Notes: a model not told the origin generated them from the letters alone. 22,359 nt of DNA from Glomus cerebriforme (GCA_003550305.1 QKYT01000140.1:1-22359); one strand, 5' to 3'; shown: positions 1 through 8,867, counted from the stretch's first letter. Translations and numbers: made by a program.

Positions 1-75
1 GCCATGGTAGTGACCTGGTAGTGACCTGGTAGCTACCGTGGAACTGTCATGGAACTGTCATGAAACTGGTAGTTT
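1..75. repeat. Short imperfect tandem repeats at left edge
   Basis: An 11-base unit, ggtagtgacct, occurs twice in a row and is followed by a partial third copy. A second unit, ggaactgtcat, occurs about twice and is followed by the variant gaaactggtag. Nothing coding is visible. It may be the internal part of a repeat that continues left of the window. Confidence 0.6.
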
Positions 76-260
76 TCCAGCTTGGATGCCGAGTTATTAT
101 GTTCAAAGCTCTAGCCGAAATCATGGAATAGTGTTGGCTAAAATTAGATGAGTCTACTGCGTCAGTCACATAACTTTCGCTGACCTGCGGGTCAGAGAAT
201 TTGAAATACAAATGTAAATTACATTATTAGTTAGTAAATTGGTAGTGCGTTGTGCATTAT

Positions 261-460
261 CATGGCCGGCCCATTTGATTGCCAGAGGTGCACCATCTTG
301 CAACCTGACTATTGCCTATTTGTGCCAGTACATATATGCTAATTTTGCGTTCGTGGTTGGAGGTGCAATATGTACTATCTTGGCCTGACACATTTGATTA
401 CCAGAAGTGCACCATTTGTGACCTAACTATTGCCTATTAGTTGCCGGTATATTGGCGGGA
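261..460. repeat. Two diverged direct repeats of about 85 bp
   Basis: The block from about 261 to 345 and the block from about 379 to 460 align over their length. They share catttgatt, ccaga.gtgcacca and ctattgcctatt, with start points about 118 bases apart. No reading frame of note crosses them. They look like an old duplication inside non-coding repeat DNA. Confidence 0.6.
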
Positions 461-539
461 TGTTGTAAGCACTTCCGAGGTCCGATCATGGTTTAATCTG
501 GGTTGAGGCAGTGTGTATGCTACTTTTTTGAATGTCCAT

Positions 540-1012
540 AGGGAAATTTTTCTATGGATGCTTCTATGGACAATTATGGTATCATTTTTGGAAGTTTTAA
601 GTTTATTGCTTATTTTCTTCTATGTCTGTCCATAGTGTCCATAGTATCCACAGTAAAAGTAAAGTCGTAGAAAAAAAATTCGAAATTTTTCCTATGCTAT
701 CTTCTATGATGTATATATAGTATGGTATGATATATGTGTAGCGTATATATGTTATAAAAAATAAAAAAAGCTGGAAGATCTGATTTTTTATATGGACACT
801 ATGGTCGTTATAGACACCCATCCGGAAAGCCTTTCAGAGATCTAAAAGCACTAAAAACCCTACTTCTGATGTCCACAGAAGCGACCATAGTCTGATTTTT
901 TCTATGGTCAATATGGTTACCCATCTGGATGGCTTTCCAGGAATCTAAACTGCCCAAAACCTACTTCTGACGTCCATGGACGCTTCCATAGTCTGATATT
1001 TTTTATGGACAA
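540..1012. repeat. Tandem repeat of about 105 bp rich in ctatgga/tccatag
   Basis: Copy 1 (about 779-890) and copy 2 (about 891-991) each start with tctgatttttt. Both then carry a tatgg motif, an accc/catc-gga block, a ctttc-ag-atctaaa block, an acctacttctga block and a final ccatag. A third copy starts at 992 and is cut off after about 20 bases. The upstream part, 540-660, holds further ctatgga and tccatag words in both orientations, giving hairpin potential. The weak frames in it are hydrophobic and low complexity, so I read it as non-coding. Confidence 0.65.
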
Positions 1013-1016
1013 CTTT

Positions 1017-1325
1017 CTAAGACCAGTTCTGTATTGTATCAAACCTTTTAATTTTATCGAAAGCCTCTCGCATTGCCTCCAGAGTTTGCCCGCTCTGAAA
1101 CATCTTATTTAACTTTTTTCGGTGATAATATGCATTCGAATGGCACTTATTTACATACCAATTACAAAATCCATATTTCGATGCTGTCAGTCTTATGCAC
1201 CCATCTTGTTTGCATAGAGTTCGCTGGCATCTTTTCCAGTGAATATAACATCCTTCTGGTTGCATACTTCCACCTCCACAAACAATCCCTTCATCGGAGA
1301 GATAATGGCAAATATATTCACCCAT
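1017..1325 (-). CDS. Small Cys/His-rich protein, WRKY19-like zinc-binding pattern
   Basis: This is a 102-residue reading frame with eight cysteines in its first 61 residues (C6, C16, C26, C33, C38, C43, C54, C61). The stretch C38-x4-C43-x10-C54 resembles the C-x4-C-x10-C-x2-H finger of WRKY19-type zinc-binding modules. Tyr57 stands where the final His would be, one base change from His. The tail is helical and basic. Such cysteine spacing is unlikely in chance sequence, so I prefer this strand to the overlapping plus-strand frame. It is divergent to the replication gene that starts at 1441. The function is unknown, and an upstream exon cannot be excluded. Confidence 0.45.
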   Translation of the reverse strand: MGEYICHYLSDEGIVCGGGSMQPEGCYIHWKRCQRTLCKQDGCIRLTASKYGFCNWYVNKCHSNAYYHRKKLNKMFQSGQTLEAMREAFDKIKRFDTIQNWS

Positions 1326-2549
1326 CGATTTTATGTTTGGGTATTGGTTTGATATCTATAATAATTATTTATTTTTATTTTAAACTTTTTTACTATGGTA
1401 ATATACCAAAGGGTGTACTTAGATATCATATCCCAAAAAAATGACCCAATCTGACTTCCCCTCCGCCCCGTACTATTGTGGGTTTAAAGCCTCTGACGTA
1501 GGACAATACTTTTACAAAATTCGTGATGATAGTGTCAGGCCAAGAGAATTCCTTGATGCAGACAATGAGGATGAAATAAAAGCCATACTCTCAGATTGTG
1601 AAGGCCATTCTTTACATGAATTCATTGATGGAAATGAGCCACTCCGGCCTATTATAGATTTTGACTTGCCAGTAGAAACATTAAATGCTATTACCCCCAA
1701 GCTTTCAGGTGGTCAGGCAAAAAATATACTTTGTCGTAGCTTTAGAGATACTTGCCTAAAAATATTCCCAAAATGGAATAAAAATACTATGTCTATTGCT
1801 GATAGTAGTGATGAGAAAAAAATATTTCTACATGTCTTAACTTCTGGCATGAGATTCCCAAATATCGCTCAGGTCACAATGTTCACTGAGCTTGTCCGTA
1901 AGAAACTCCTAGAAGGGTTGCAAGAAAAAGGTATTATCGATAATATAGCAAACAAACGATCATTCTCTTTACGAATGATTGGAACACCTAAATTCGATGA
2001 AAAGACCGGAGAACACATTCATGTGAAAAAAGCTATTCTCCCAAAAGATGGAACAATCTTTGACTTCATACTTCGTCCACCCAATGATGAATCAGAAGTC
2101 GTAGAAAGTTCTCTTTTAGCTCTTTCAGAGCCAGAAGTCAGAAGATGTAATGATACAAATAACGAAACCACTGAAGCTGAACTCAAACTCAAGGTCAAAC
2201 TAATAGAGAAATTGCTCCAAGAGATCAGCATAGAAGGATTTAACCTCTCGTTCCCATCTGAACAATCTCCCGATGTCTTTCCTCTTAAAGCATGGCCCAA
2301 TCATATTGTTCATTATGTGACCGGGAACATACTAACGAAAATGCATATATTATACGAAATAAAAAATCATATAGTTTTCATTGCTATCGTGCAGACTAGG
2401 AGAAGCCATCTGGCTCAAGAAAGCCTTCAATAAAACTTGCTCCTAGTGAGACAGCTTTGAGCTGAGAAAAGAACCTTCCAGCTTCAGTAAAATTAGAACA
2501 ATCTAGAATTTCAAACCCAAAAGACCATTTCGTATGGTGGGATTTAATA

Positions 2550-2557
2550 CGTATGTG
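2550..2557. repeat. Left target-site duplication of the MITE
   Basis: The sequence cgtatgtg is repeated exactly at 2701-2708 on the other side of the element. The match seems to extend two bases further only because the element and the host sequence both continue with ta. Confidence 0.85.
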
Positions 2558-2700
2558 TAGTGATGTGCACTTGGAAGATTGGAATCACTATTGGAAGTAC
2601 CTTTGGAAGACTTGGAAGCATAATTTTCTAATAAAATCATTTGGATTGGAAGTTTCCAATCAAGTTTTTTACTATTGGAAGCATAAAATGCACATCACTG
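2558..2700. mobile_element. Non-autonomous hAT-type MITE (143 bp)
   Basis: The ends read TAGTGATGTGCAC and, on the opposite strand from the right end, CAGTGATGTGCAT. This gives 13-bp terminal inverted repeats matching at 11 positions and fitting the YAGNG start of hAT elements. The flanking 8-mers are identical (cgtatgtg at 2550-2557 and 2701-2708), the target-site length made by hAT transposases. The interior has several ttggaag/cttccaa words, like subterminal transposase-binding repeats, and no coding capacity. It sits inside the primase-helicase coding sequence. Removing the element plus one target copy (151 bp) brings the two flanking reading frames into register. Confidence 0.88.
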
Positions 2701-4305
2701 CGTATGTGTACTTCAGGTAAGAAATTCTCCCGCGCTGAAGTTTATGAAGCAATCCAATCAACCGTTACTTATATTCAAAAGAAAATACCGATCTGGATAT
2801 TAAAATATAAGGATCCAGAAAATGGGCTTTACTTCGATATGGGAGCTGAGCTAAAGCTTGCCAAGTTTGAGATTAAAATAATCGAATATGGGGGTGAATC
2901 GGTAAAGTTAAAATCGTTAATAAACCAGGCAGTTATTAAAGGTCTAATCGTTTATGAAGATTATGACTTCCTCCTATATCCCATAAGCGTTTCTTAACCA
3001 GATTCAGATTTCTTTAACCTTTTCCTAGGATTTTTAGCTAAGCCAGTGACAAAGGTTAATAAAGAAATTATGGATCTGATTCTCTGGCATGTAAAGAATA
3101 TAATTTGCAATGGGGATGAAAAACTCAGTGAATATATCTGGAACTGGTGGGTATATTTGGTTCAGAAGCCAGAAAAGAAGCCTCGAACAATCTTAGTACT
3201 AAAATCCACTTTACAACAGTGTGAAAAAAATATTATCACTGATTTTATTGGTGATAAAGTTCTAGGAGAGCATCTTCATTATGCAGGATCGGATTTGGAA
3301 AAAATGCTTGGGCGCTTTAATAGCGTCATCCAAGCTCGAAAACTTATTGTTATGAATGAGACTGGGATGTCTAGTGGAGAATGGTATAGATTTAATGGGC
3401 ATCTTAAATCTCTTATAACAGAAGAGAAGGTATCCATAGAACGCAAAGGTCTTGAAACTAAGAGATTAAAAGATTTTGCCAGATATATAGTTACAAGCAA
3501 TCAGGATGCACCAATTAAGATAGATATAGGAGATTCTCGCATAGTCTGTTTTGAAGTCTCAGCACGCTGTAGGAGTAATATACCGTATTTTGACCGGCTA
3601 GGAGAAATTCTAGATCATCCTGATGCACCAGGTATGGTTATGACATATCTTCTTAATCTTGATTTATCAAAATTTAGTCCAGGAAAAATTCCTAATACTA
3701 AAATGAAAGTAGAAACAATGCGTAATCATTTCCCTAATTTATTCAGTTTATAATAAATTATATTTCATTATGGGATGTGGATAAAGTAGCCAAGCTAAGT
3801 AGTACATCTCTATATCAAAATTATTTTGAATGGTGTGGAGAGAATGGAGAAAAGCCATTAACTAACAATATTCTTGGCCAGAAGTTTGCACAAATCGGCA
3901 TTGATAAGGTGCGTTTATGAGATAATGGAGTAAGAGTAAATCAATATATTTTTGACCGTCCTAAGATCGTAACAAAACTCCATGAATCTGGTCTAGGTGA
4001 TATTGAAGAGTTCTTCGACACACTTCAAGATGACATACCCACAAACAAGGGATCCCAGAATGAGACCACAGACATACCTATATTCAATGTGCCAGAAACT
4101 ATTCCCCAGAAAATAATCCCGCTTCAGCCAAAAAAGAACATGCCTTTACCTAATATCAGTAAAGATAGAAAGGTCAGTAATCAGAACGAATCGACCCAGA
4201 ACCTTTTCAACTTTGTGGCAAAAGATATACATGTTCTGGTCGCCTCAACATCTGGCATATCTGAGACTTTCAAACCACCTGAGCAAGTAGTGTATCAACA
4301 AAGTA

Positions 4306-4719
4306 GTGAATATGCCTCCAAAAGAAACAAGCGACAAGCGTGACTCTCCTGAGCCTATCAATCAAGTATCATCTGCCATACTTCTGACCAGAGTCCAGCG
4401 AGAAGAGCGTCTCAGAAAAAAGGCAGTCGAACTTGGTGAAGATCCAGATGACTTCATAACCATCACCAAGAAAGACAGGCTCGATTCTATTACATTCCGG
4501 GATAGAATGGAAACTGATTCACAAATGTGTGGTTGGGCAGAAAAGTTAGAAGAAGACCCCAAAGAATATATGGACATGACAGTACGAGAAAGATTAATAG
4601 NAGAAGAAATAATCCGTCGTGGGCTTGAGGATGATGGAGTTACATCCTCCTGGCTTGATACCGATGAGAAATGGAAAAAAATGGTAAGCATACTCCAGGA
4701 GAATGGTATGCTTTGGTAA
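4306..4719 (+). CDS. Charged protein with a two-fold internal repeat, or tail of the primase-helicase
   Basis: This 137-codon frame overlaps the end of the preceding frame by 38 bases and contains one N (4601). It holds two similar units, LGEDPDDFITITKKDRL (residues 43-59) and LEEDPKEYMDMTVRERL (81-97), each predicted to be an acidic turn followed by a helix. I do not recognise the family. The overlap and common strand suggest either a frameshifted C-terminal extension of the primase-helicase or a small accessory gene of the same element. The second reading would make it possibly intact. Confidence 0.5.
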   Translation: MNMPPKETSDKRDSPEPINQVSSAILLTRVQREERLRKKAVELGEDPDDFITITKKDRLDSITFRDRMETDSQMCGWAEKLEEDPKEYMDMTVRERLIXEEIIRRGLEDDGVTSSWLDTDEKWKKMVSILQENGMLW

Positions 4720-5047
4720 AGAGAGAATAAGAAGCCAGTTAATAAATATTAGTAGGGATGGGACTTTCATTCTTTACGATTAGACGATATAAAATCCCAA
4801 ATTATTATTTTTTCGCATATCCTATCTACCCGCAAATTTCAAATCGATGTAAAACCCCCGGCCAGAGCGAAAGTTATATTATTTTTCCTATCCTTTGACC
4901 CTCTATTATTTTTTACTGATCATGAGTGGGGTCAGCATATAGAGAATTGTCGGAATATTTTTTTCAAATTGAACTTTTTCAGATATAGAATAACCTAAGA
5001 ATTGCACATAATCTAGTAGTTACTTCACAAGCTATATCCACACAACC
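4720..5047 (+). promoter_or_regulatory. AT-rich intergenic leader of the recombinase gene
   Basis: There is no gene here. It contains attttttcgcatat at 4807-4820, a motif seen again ahead of three other genes in the window. It also holds runs of T and a short ctatatccacacaacc stretch just before the ATG at 5048. A clear TATA box is not visible. The role is inferred from position only. Confidence 0.3.
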
Positions 5048-6183
5048 ATGTCCGCGATTGTAACAAAGTACGTTGCAGAGCACAAACTCAGTAAAGATAT
5101 GAGTAATGAAGAACTTAGTCAGCACGCCTCAGAATTACTCGAGCTTTTGACAGATAAACTGAAAAGAGACAAGGGCCGTCAGCGCTTCCAAAAAGGGTAT
5201 AATTTTAGCAGAGAGCAGGCGTTTGTATTAGTCCCCAATCAGAGAATTTGTCGAAGTAGAAGTCGAGTACCCCCAAAGAAGGAGGGGATGAAGCAGGGGA
5301 AGTTAATATATGCCAAGTATCTGACATCATCCCAGACGGAAAAACCATTGAAAGTATAGCCCAGCGTATTGTCTGAGATAATCTTGGTAAAAAAGAAGTA
5401 AAGGTAATAGCCAAGGCTTTAACTGTAACGTCCTCTAACCCTGTCGCCACCACATCCCGTCTTAGTAGGCTCCGAAGAGAGTTGCGGGAATTTAATGCCC
5501 CAGAAAAAATAATCTCTGTTACATTAGATGACAAAACAACCTGCGTATCTAACAAGATTCAAAAGGAGCGTAGAGTGCAACGTGAAAATGAAGGGATCGA
5601 TTTTCCAGACCATTTCTCATTAGAATCAGTTAAGGAGAAACTCGACTTGTATGACGTATCTAAGACACCCGATGTGCAAGTCCTAGCCGATGTAATGATC
5701 ATGCTTTGCATTCGTCCTGCTAAAATTAAAGACTTGCGCATTTCTAATGGAAGTATAACTGGATATTCAAAAAACTGANATCAGCAGGATAATCCTNNGG
5801 TATTTAGATCATTAGAAAGAGATGAAGAGCGGGCTAAACTTCTCCTTACTTGGATTCAGAATGCAATTTCTTCTGAATAGTTGAGGGATCCAGGAGTGTC
5901 AGGAGTTAAATAGTTTAATATATTTCTGAAAAAAGATAGATTTCTTCCTGAAACTGGTAAACCACTTCTTCCTAGCTATTTGTGCAAATTAGGGGCAGTA
6001 TTTGCGGTCGTATCGAATGGTGCGAAGAATTTATCAGATGCTATGACCATCGCCAGTCAAGCCCTTCGACANNNNCCNGACAANCATGNCTCNCCAGCGC
6101 AAAACTATACTATANTCAATTTTTGAAAAAGAGGACAGCCTTATGATCAGGCAACGGCATTCGAGCTCTTCGATGAAAACTAA
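5048..6183 (+). pseudogene. Tyrosine recombinase (integrase-like, Crypton/virophage type), disrupted
   Basis: The N-terminal 50 residues (ATG 5048) are helical. The frame then shifts between about 5190 and 5300 and continues to 6183. Core signs of the fold are LCIRPAKIKDL (Arg codon 5713), like the box I Arg-containing helix; YLCKLGAVFAV (Cys codon 5983), where the box II arginine would be expected; an LR-H/Q run at 6064-6072 damaged by N bases; and a QNYTI tyrosine at 6106-6108. Tyrosine recombinases cut and join DNA to integrate elements. In-frame stops lie at 5374, 5776, 5878, 5911 and 6124. The gene follows the primase-helicase on the same strand by about 330 bp, suggesting one element. 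The recombinase call is probable; the subfamily is unresolved. Confidence 0.6.
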
Positions 6184-6215
6184 TCACATAGATGGGCTAG
6201 ACAACATTTATTAAA

Positions 6216-6260
6216 TTTTATTTTTTCATTTGCCTAAGATCTAGCATATATAAAATACNA
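6216..6260 (+). promoter_or_regulatory. TATA-containing promoter-like block
   Basis: A T-rich tract (ttttattttttc) is followed by tctagcatatataaaata, with the TATA-like core at 6247-6256, ten bases or so before the ATG at 6266. The same order (T tract, then agat/aaag, then atata) appears at 7186-7231 and 7627-7667. Confidence 0.45.
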
Positions 6261-6265
6261 CGAAA

Positions 6266-6691
6266 ATGGTAACNNATCAAAATCAATCATCTGATAGTAC
6301 ACATAGCGAGCAGGGAGTTATTTACCCCCCAAGTACAGAAAAAATAGCCCAGTTAAATGCAGAAGTGCTTAATAGAGTTTTCAGTATAACAGAGGAATTA
6401 AAAAAACAATTAGAAGATTGTCATCCCCAAAATAACACTTTAGAAAAGAGGATAAAAAGACTGAAAAAGGACATAAGATTCTTAAAAATCGAATTAAAAG
6501 ATCTGGACGAATGTGTAGATAGGGAAACTGTGATCGACTTAATTCATGAAATAGTTCCTTTGCTGATTAATGAAAAAAGTAAGTTTTTTGCCTATTTGTC
6601 TGAGTCTTCCAAAGAATCTGATTCAGATGATATACATGTAATAAGAAAGCGAAAGGATATTCCTCATACTTTTGCGCCTTCAGTTAAGTAA
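6266..6691 (+). CDS. Hypothetical coiled-coil protein
   Basis: An uninterrupted 141-residue frame with two N-affected codons at its start. Residues about 25-90 are rich in Glu, Lys, Leu and Ile with heptad-like spacing, so a coiled coil is likely. The C-terminus has a Ser/Glu/Asp patch (SESSKESDSDD) and then a basic RKRKD stretch that could be a nuclear signal. A TATA-like promoter lies just upstream. I know no family. It may be a cargo or accessory gene of the replication/recombinase element to its left, or an ordinary small fungal gene. Confidence 0.55.
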   Translation: MVXXQNQSSDSTHSEQGVIYPPSTEKIAQLNAEVLNRVFSITEELKKQLEDCHPQNNTLEKRIKRLKKDIRFLKIELKDLDECVDRETVIDLIHEIVPLLINEKSKFFAYLSESSKESDSDDIHVIRKRKDIPHTFAPSVK

Positions 6692-6804
6692 GGAAGGAGG
6701 ATATGGCCGAGAAAGGTTAAGCGGGTGGTATTTTTAAAGAGATGAATCAGGCATTTACATAAATTTCGGCCAGAAATATTAAGTTTATCAGATAAATAAT
6801 NAAA

Positions 6805-7179
6805 ATGGAAAGTGACCAGCCAAAGGCATTAGGGGTAAACCATCTGACAGCCTTAACCAATGCCCCATCCAAGACTAGTTCATCTGAATCAAGCTCATCT
6901 GAAACCAGTTCGTCTGAATCAAGCTCTTCTGAGTCTAGTTCGTCATCTGAGGGTAGTTTATCCGAGACTAGTTCATCTGAATCAAGTTCATCTGAGAGCA
7001 GTTCCTCTGAGACTAGCTCATCTGAAAGTAGTTCATCCGATTCTGATATTGGTGAAATAGTAAACATGATTAAGCATCAAAGAATTTGNATNNGNCCAGN
7101 CNGAAGNAAAGATCAGGAAAAAAATGCATATAATAAAAATAGGGCTATTAGCTATTNAATAAATGCCAGTCNGAAGTGA
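6805..7179 (+). CDS. Ser/Glu/Thr-repeat protein (SSSE repeats)
   Basis: A 124-codon frame with a short unique N-terminus, about 50 residues made of SSSE and SSET units (codons about 26-76), and a Lys-rich end spoiled by N bases near 7089-7173. The DNA repeats a tca-tct-gaa/gag type unit with mostly synonymous changes, so the repeat is old or selected at the protein level. The opposite-strand frame is only its mirror. Acidic serine tracts like this are typical casein-kinase-2 targets, but no function can be assigned. Confidence 0.45.
   Translation: MESDQPKALGVNHLTALTNAPSKTSSSESSSSETSSSESSSSESSSSSEGSLSETSSSESSSSESSSSETSSSESSSSDSDIGEIVNMIKHQRIXXXPXXXKDQEKNAYNKNRAISYXINASXK
6879..7043. repeat. 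Coding micro-/minisatellite of Ser-Glu codons
   Basis: Degenerate repeats of tcatctga(a/g) with agttc/agctc spacers underlie the SSSE protein. The repeat ends where gatattggtgaaata begins. Confidence 0.7.
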
Positions 7180-7185
7180 TGATAG

Positions 7186-7231
7186 AGGTTTATTTTTTTC
7201 TGATCGAAAGGTATCCTAACTATATAAATAA
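7186..7231 (+). promoter_or_regulatory. TATA-containing promoter-like block
   Basis: A tttatttttttctgat tract is followed by ctatataaataaaac, with the TATA core about 12 bases before the ATG at 7236. It resembles the blocks before 6266 and 7668. Confidence 0.45.
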
Positions 7232-7235
7232 AACA

Positions 7236-7613
7236 ATGCATACAGACAATTTACTTGATCTTCTTTCGCCAGAGATAATAACATTTATTCTAAAGTATCT
7301 TCCAGAACAGGAACTAAAGAATTCTTGCAGTATAAATAATATATGAGAAAGAGAGGCGAATCTTGAATGGCACAAAAGGATGGAATTTTTATTTAGGAGA
7401 ATAGTTCAAGGCAATTATANAGTAAAGGAATATTATTCGAAACTGAAAGAGTGTAATTTAAGCAAAGACTATCCAGAATGGCTTCTTAAAAATCTATTCC
7501 TCAGAGGATTATCACCNGANAATACATTTAAAGTTCTTTTGGATGGGCTAGAAGTACTTTTGTTAGATGAGATAGTGGAAAGGTTGGGCNAGGCTGAGAG
7601 GCNATTTGCATGA
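7236..7613 (+). pseudogene. F-box-like N-terminal domain protein, one or two nonsense codons
   Basis: From the ATG at 7236 the frame reads LLDLLSPEIITFILKYLPEQ, an F-box-like start (L-P-E-I-...-I-L-x-x-L). It meets a TGA at 7344 in an NNI-stop-ERE context and then continues in the same frame to a TGA at 7611. Several N bases lie at 7420-7610. F-box proteins recruit substrates to SCF ubiquitin ligases through Skp1. The stretch after 7611 stays open in the same frame into the next gene at 7668, so an old longer protein is conceivable. The F-box call is moderate because the motif is short. Confidence 0.5.
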
Positions 7614-7667
7614 TCATTAAGCTTAGAGAATTTATTTTTTCGATTAAAGATACAGCATATATTATTC

Positions 7668-8867
7668 ATGGCATATTCAAGTATTTTTATTATACCAGAA
7701 CTATTAGAGCAGATTCTATATTTCCTAGCAGTAGATAAGACACTGTATCCCATCCTATTTGTTTGCCAGCTTTGGTATAGATGCGGTGCTCCTATTTTAT
7801 GGAAGCATGTTGAGTTAAAAGGGAATGACTTGTACAGTTATCATTATTTTCTGGATAATTATAATTATTGTGTGAAGGATCGCTCTCAACTGGAAAGGTT
7901 TATAAAATCAGTATATTGGAAGCAAAAGTCAATTTATAGCTCAAATCTAATGCATCTCGAAATTACATACTACCATTCACTTTCAGATAACAAAATCAAG
8001 AGTATTACAGATTCGTGTCCAAATATAATTTATTTAAATTTTAAGAGTAGTACAAGTTTTAGTGATAATGCGTTAAATCTAATAGCAGAATCATATCCTA
8101 ATTTAAAATATCTCAATTTGTGGGACACTCGAGTAATAACTGATAAGGGTTTATGCGTAATTGCACAATCATGTTATAAATTAGAATATCTTGATATATC
8201 TTATTGTAGAGAAATTACTGAAAAATCATTATATAGAATTGCAGAAAGTTGTCATGAATTACAAGAGTTTCATTTTGCCGAAGCACGTTGGATCACGGAT
8301 AAATCTATAAGTTGCATCTTAAACTCATGCCCAAATTTACGAAATCTTGATATTTCATATAGTAAGGGGGATGTCAAAGATGCTAGTATGTTAATACAGA
8401 GATGTCTCAACATAGAGTATCTTGACTTTGTTGGTGTCATGGCTTTCCGTAATGATGCATTAATTGTGACTATCATCAGAGCATCTCCGAATTTAAGATA
8501 TTTAGAGATCAGTGGTGATGATATTGGTGATGAGGTTACTAAAGCGCTAGCCCATTCTTGTCATAAATTAGAATATCTTGATCTAAGTGGTTGTACATTT
8601 ATTAGTGAATTATCAATCTGCAATGTTATTCGCTCCTGCCCAAAGATTCAGCATCTCAGCCTTGGAAATTGCAATATTATAAGTAAGATTATCAAAGAAA
8701 TTGCTCGTTCATGTCTTAGTTTAAAATTTCTAGATTTAGAAGGATGTGAAAATATTAGCAAAAAAACCATGGACCAGCTAAATCCAAATATTCATATCGA
8801 ATTTGATGAAGATTACTGTTCCGATTCAGAATCTTCTAGCTCTGAAACCGAATCAGAGTCTGAATAA
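7668..8867 (+). CDS. F-box / leucine-rich-repeat protein (AMN1/Grr1-like)
   Basis: An intact 399-residue protein. Residues about 8-50 form an F-box ([13 protein letters not shown]...[16 protein letters not shown]). Residues about 90-375 hold ten or so Cys-containing leucine-rich repeats of about 26 residues, with the typical CPNLKYLNL...ITDKGL pattern of the AMN1/FBXL2 group. It ends in an acidic Ser/Glu tail ([11 protein letters not shown]). Known relatives are substrate-binding subunits of SCF ubiquitin ligases, acting in the cytosol or nucleus. Large F-box/LRR families are usual in Glomeromycotina. The LRR part would choose the substrate, which cannot be told. A T-rich promoter-like block lies at 7627-7667. 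Confidence 0.88.
   Translation: MAYSSIFIIPELLEQILYFLAVDKTLYPILFVCQLWYRCGAPILWKHVELKGNDLYSYHYFLDNYNYCVKDRSQLERFIKSVYWKQKSIYSSNLMHLEITYYHSLSDNKIKSITDSCPNIIYLNFKSSTSFSDNALNLIAESYPNLKYLNLWDTRVITDKGLCVIAQSCYKLEYLDISYCREITEKSLYRIAESCHELQEFHFAEARWITDKSISCILNSCPNLRNLDISYSKGDVKDASMLIQRCLNIEYLDFVGVMAFRNDALIVTIIRASPNLRYLEISGDDIGDEVTKALAHSCHKLEYLDLSGCTFISELSICNVIRSCPKIQHLSLGNCNIISKIIKEIARSCLSLKFLDLEGCENISKKTMDQLNPNIHIEFDEDYCSDSESSSSETESESE

Larger units (their letters stand above)
1441..4343 (+). pseudogene. Primase-polymerase / SF3 helicase (D5/UL52-like), disrupted
   Basis: The N-terminal part has archaeo-eukaryotic primase features: a DxD motif (IDFD, residues about 72-75 from the ATG at 1441), a changed SxH-like site (FLH, about 129-131) and a conserved SLRMIGTPK segment. 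About 2300-2396, in another frame, a UL52-type zinc knuckle begins CSLCDREH. After the MITE comes a superfamily 3 helicase core: a Walker A region at 3202-3231 reduced to QQCEKN, Walker B LIVMNE (3343-3360), a TSN sensor (about 3493-3501) and a downstream Arg. A winged-helix-like C-terminus starts WDVDKVAKL at 3771. Known relatives prime and unwind DNA for viruses and mobile elements. Lesions are frameshifts near 2290 and 3735, stops at 2397, 2463, 2995 and 3918, and the MITE at 2558-2700. The frame ends at 4343. The family call is fairly secure, and the copy is almost surely not functional. Confidence 0.75.

Noticed and set aside
603..821. 72-residue hydrophobic frame on the minus strand
   Set aside because: It overlaps tandem repeats and is built from AT-rich low-complexity DNA (Ile/Tyr/Leu runs). 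No family features.
1073..1444. 123-residue plus-strand frame over the Cys-rich gene
   Set aside because: It mirrors the minus-strand Cys-rich gene, starts inside it and shows no domain.
6700..6731. tRNA-like A-box (tatggccgagaaaggttaagcggg), as in tRNA-Ser/Leu
   Set aside because: No anticodon arm, variable arm or B-box (ggttcga) follows within 100 bases. It is at most a SINE or tRNA fragment and probably chance.
6747..7067. Minus-strand Asp/Glu-Leu-Ser repeat frame
   Set aside because: It is the complement of the Ser/Glu codon repeat. Repeats without stops open several frames at once.
4306..7179. A CRISPR-like or bacterial operon reading of the replication cluster
   Set aside because: There are no spaced repeats of constant length and no ribosome-binding sites, and neighbouring genes have spliceosomal introns and TATA-like promoters, so the DNA is eukaryotic.
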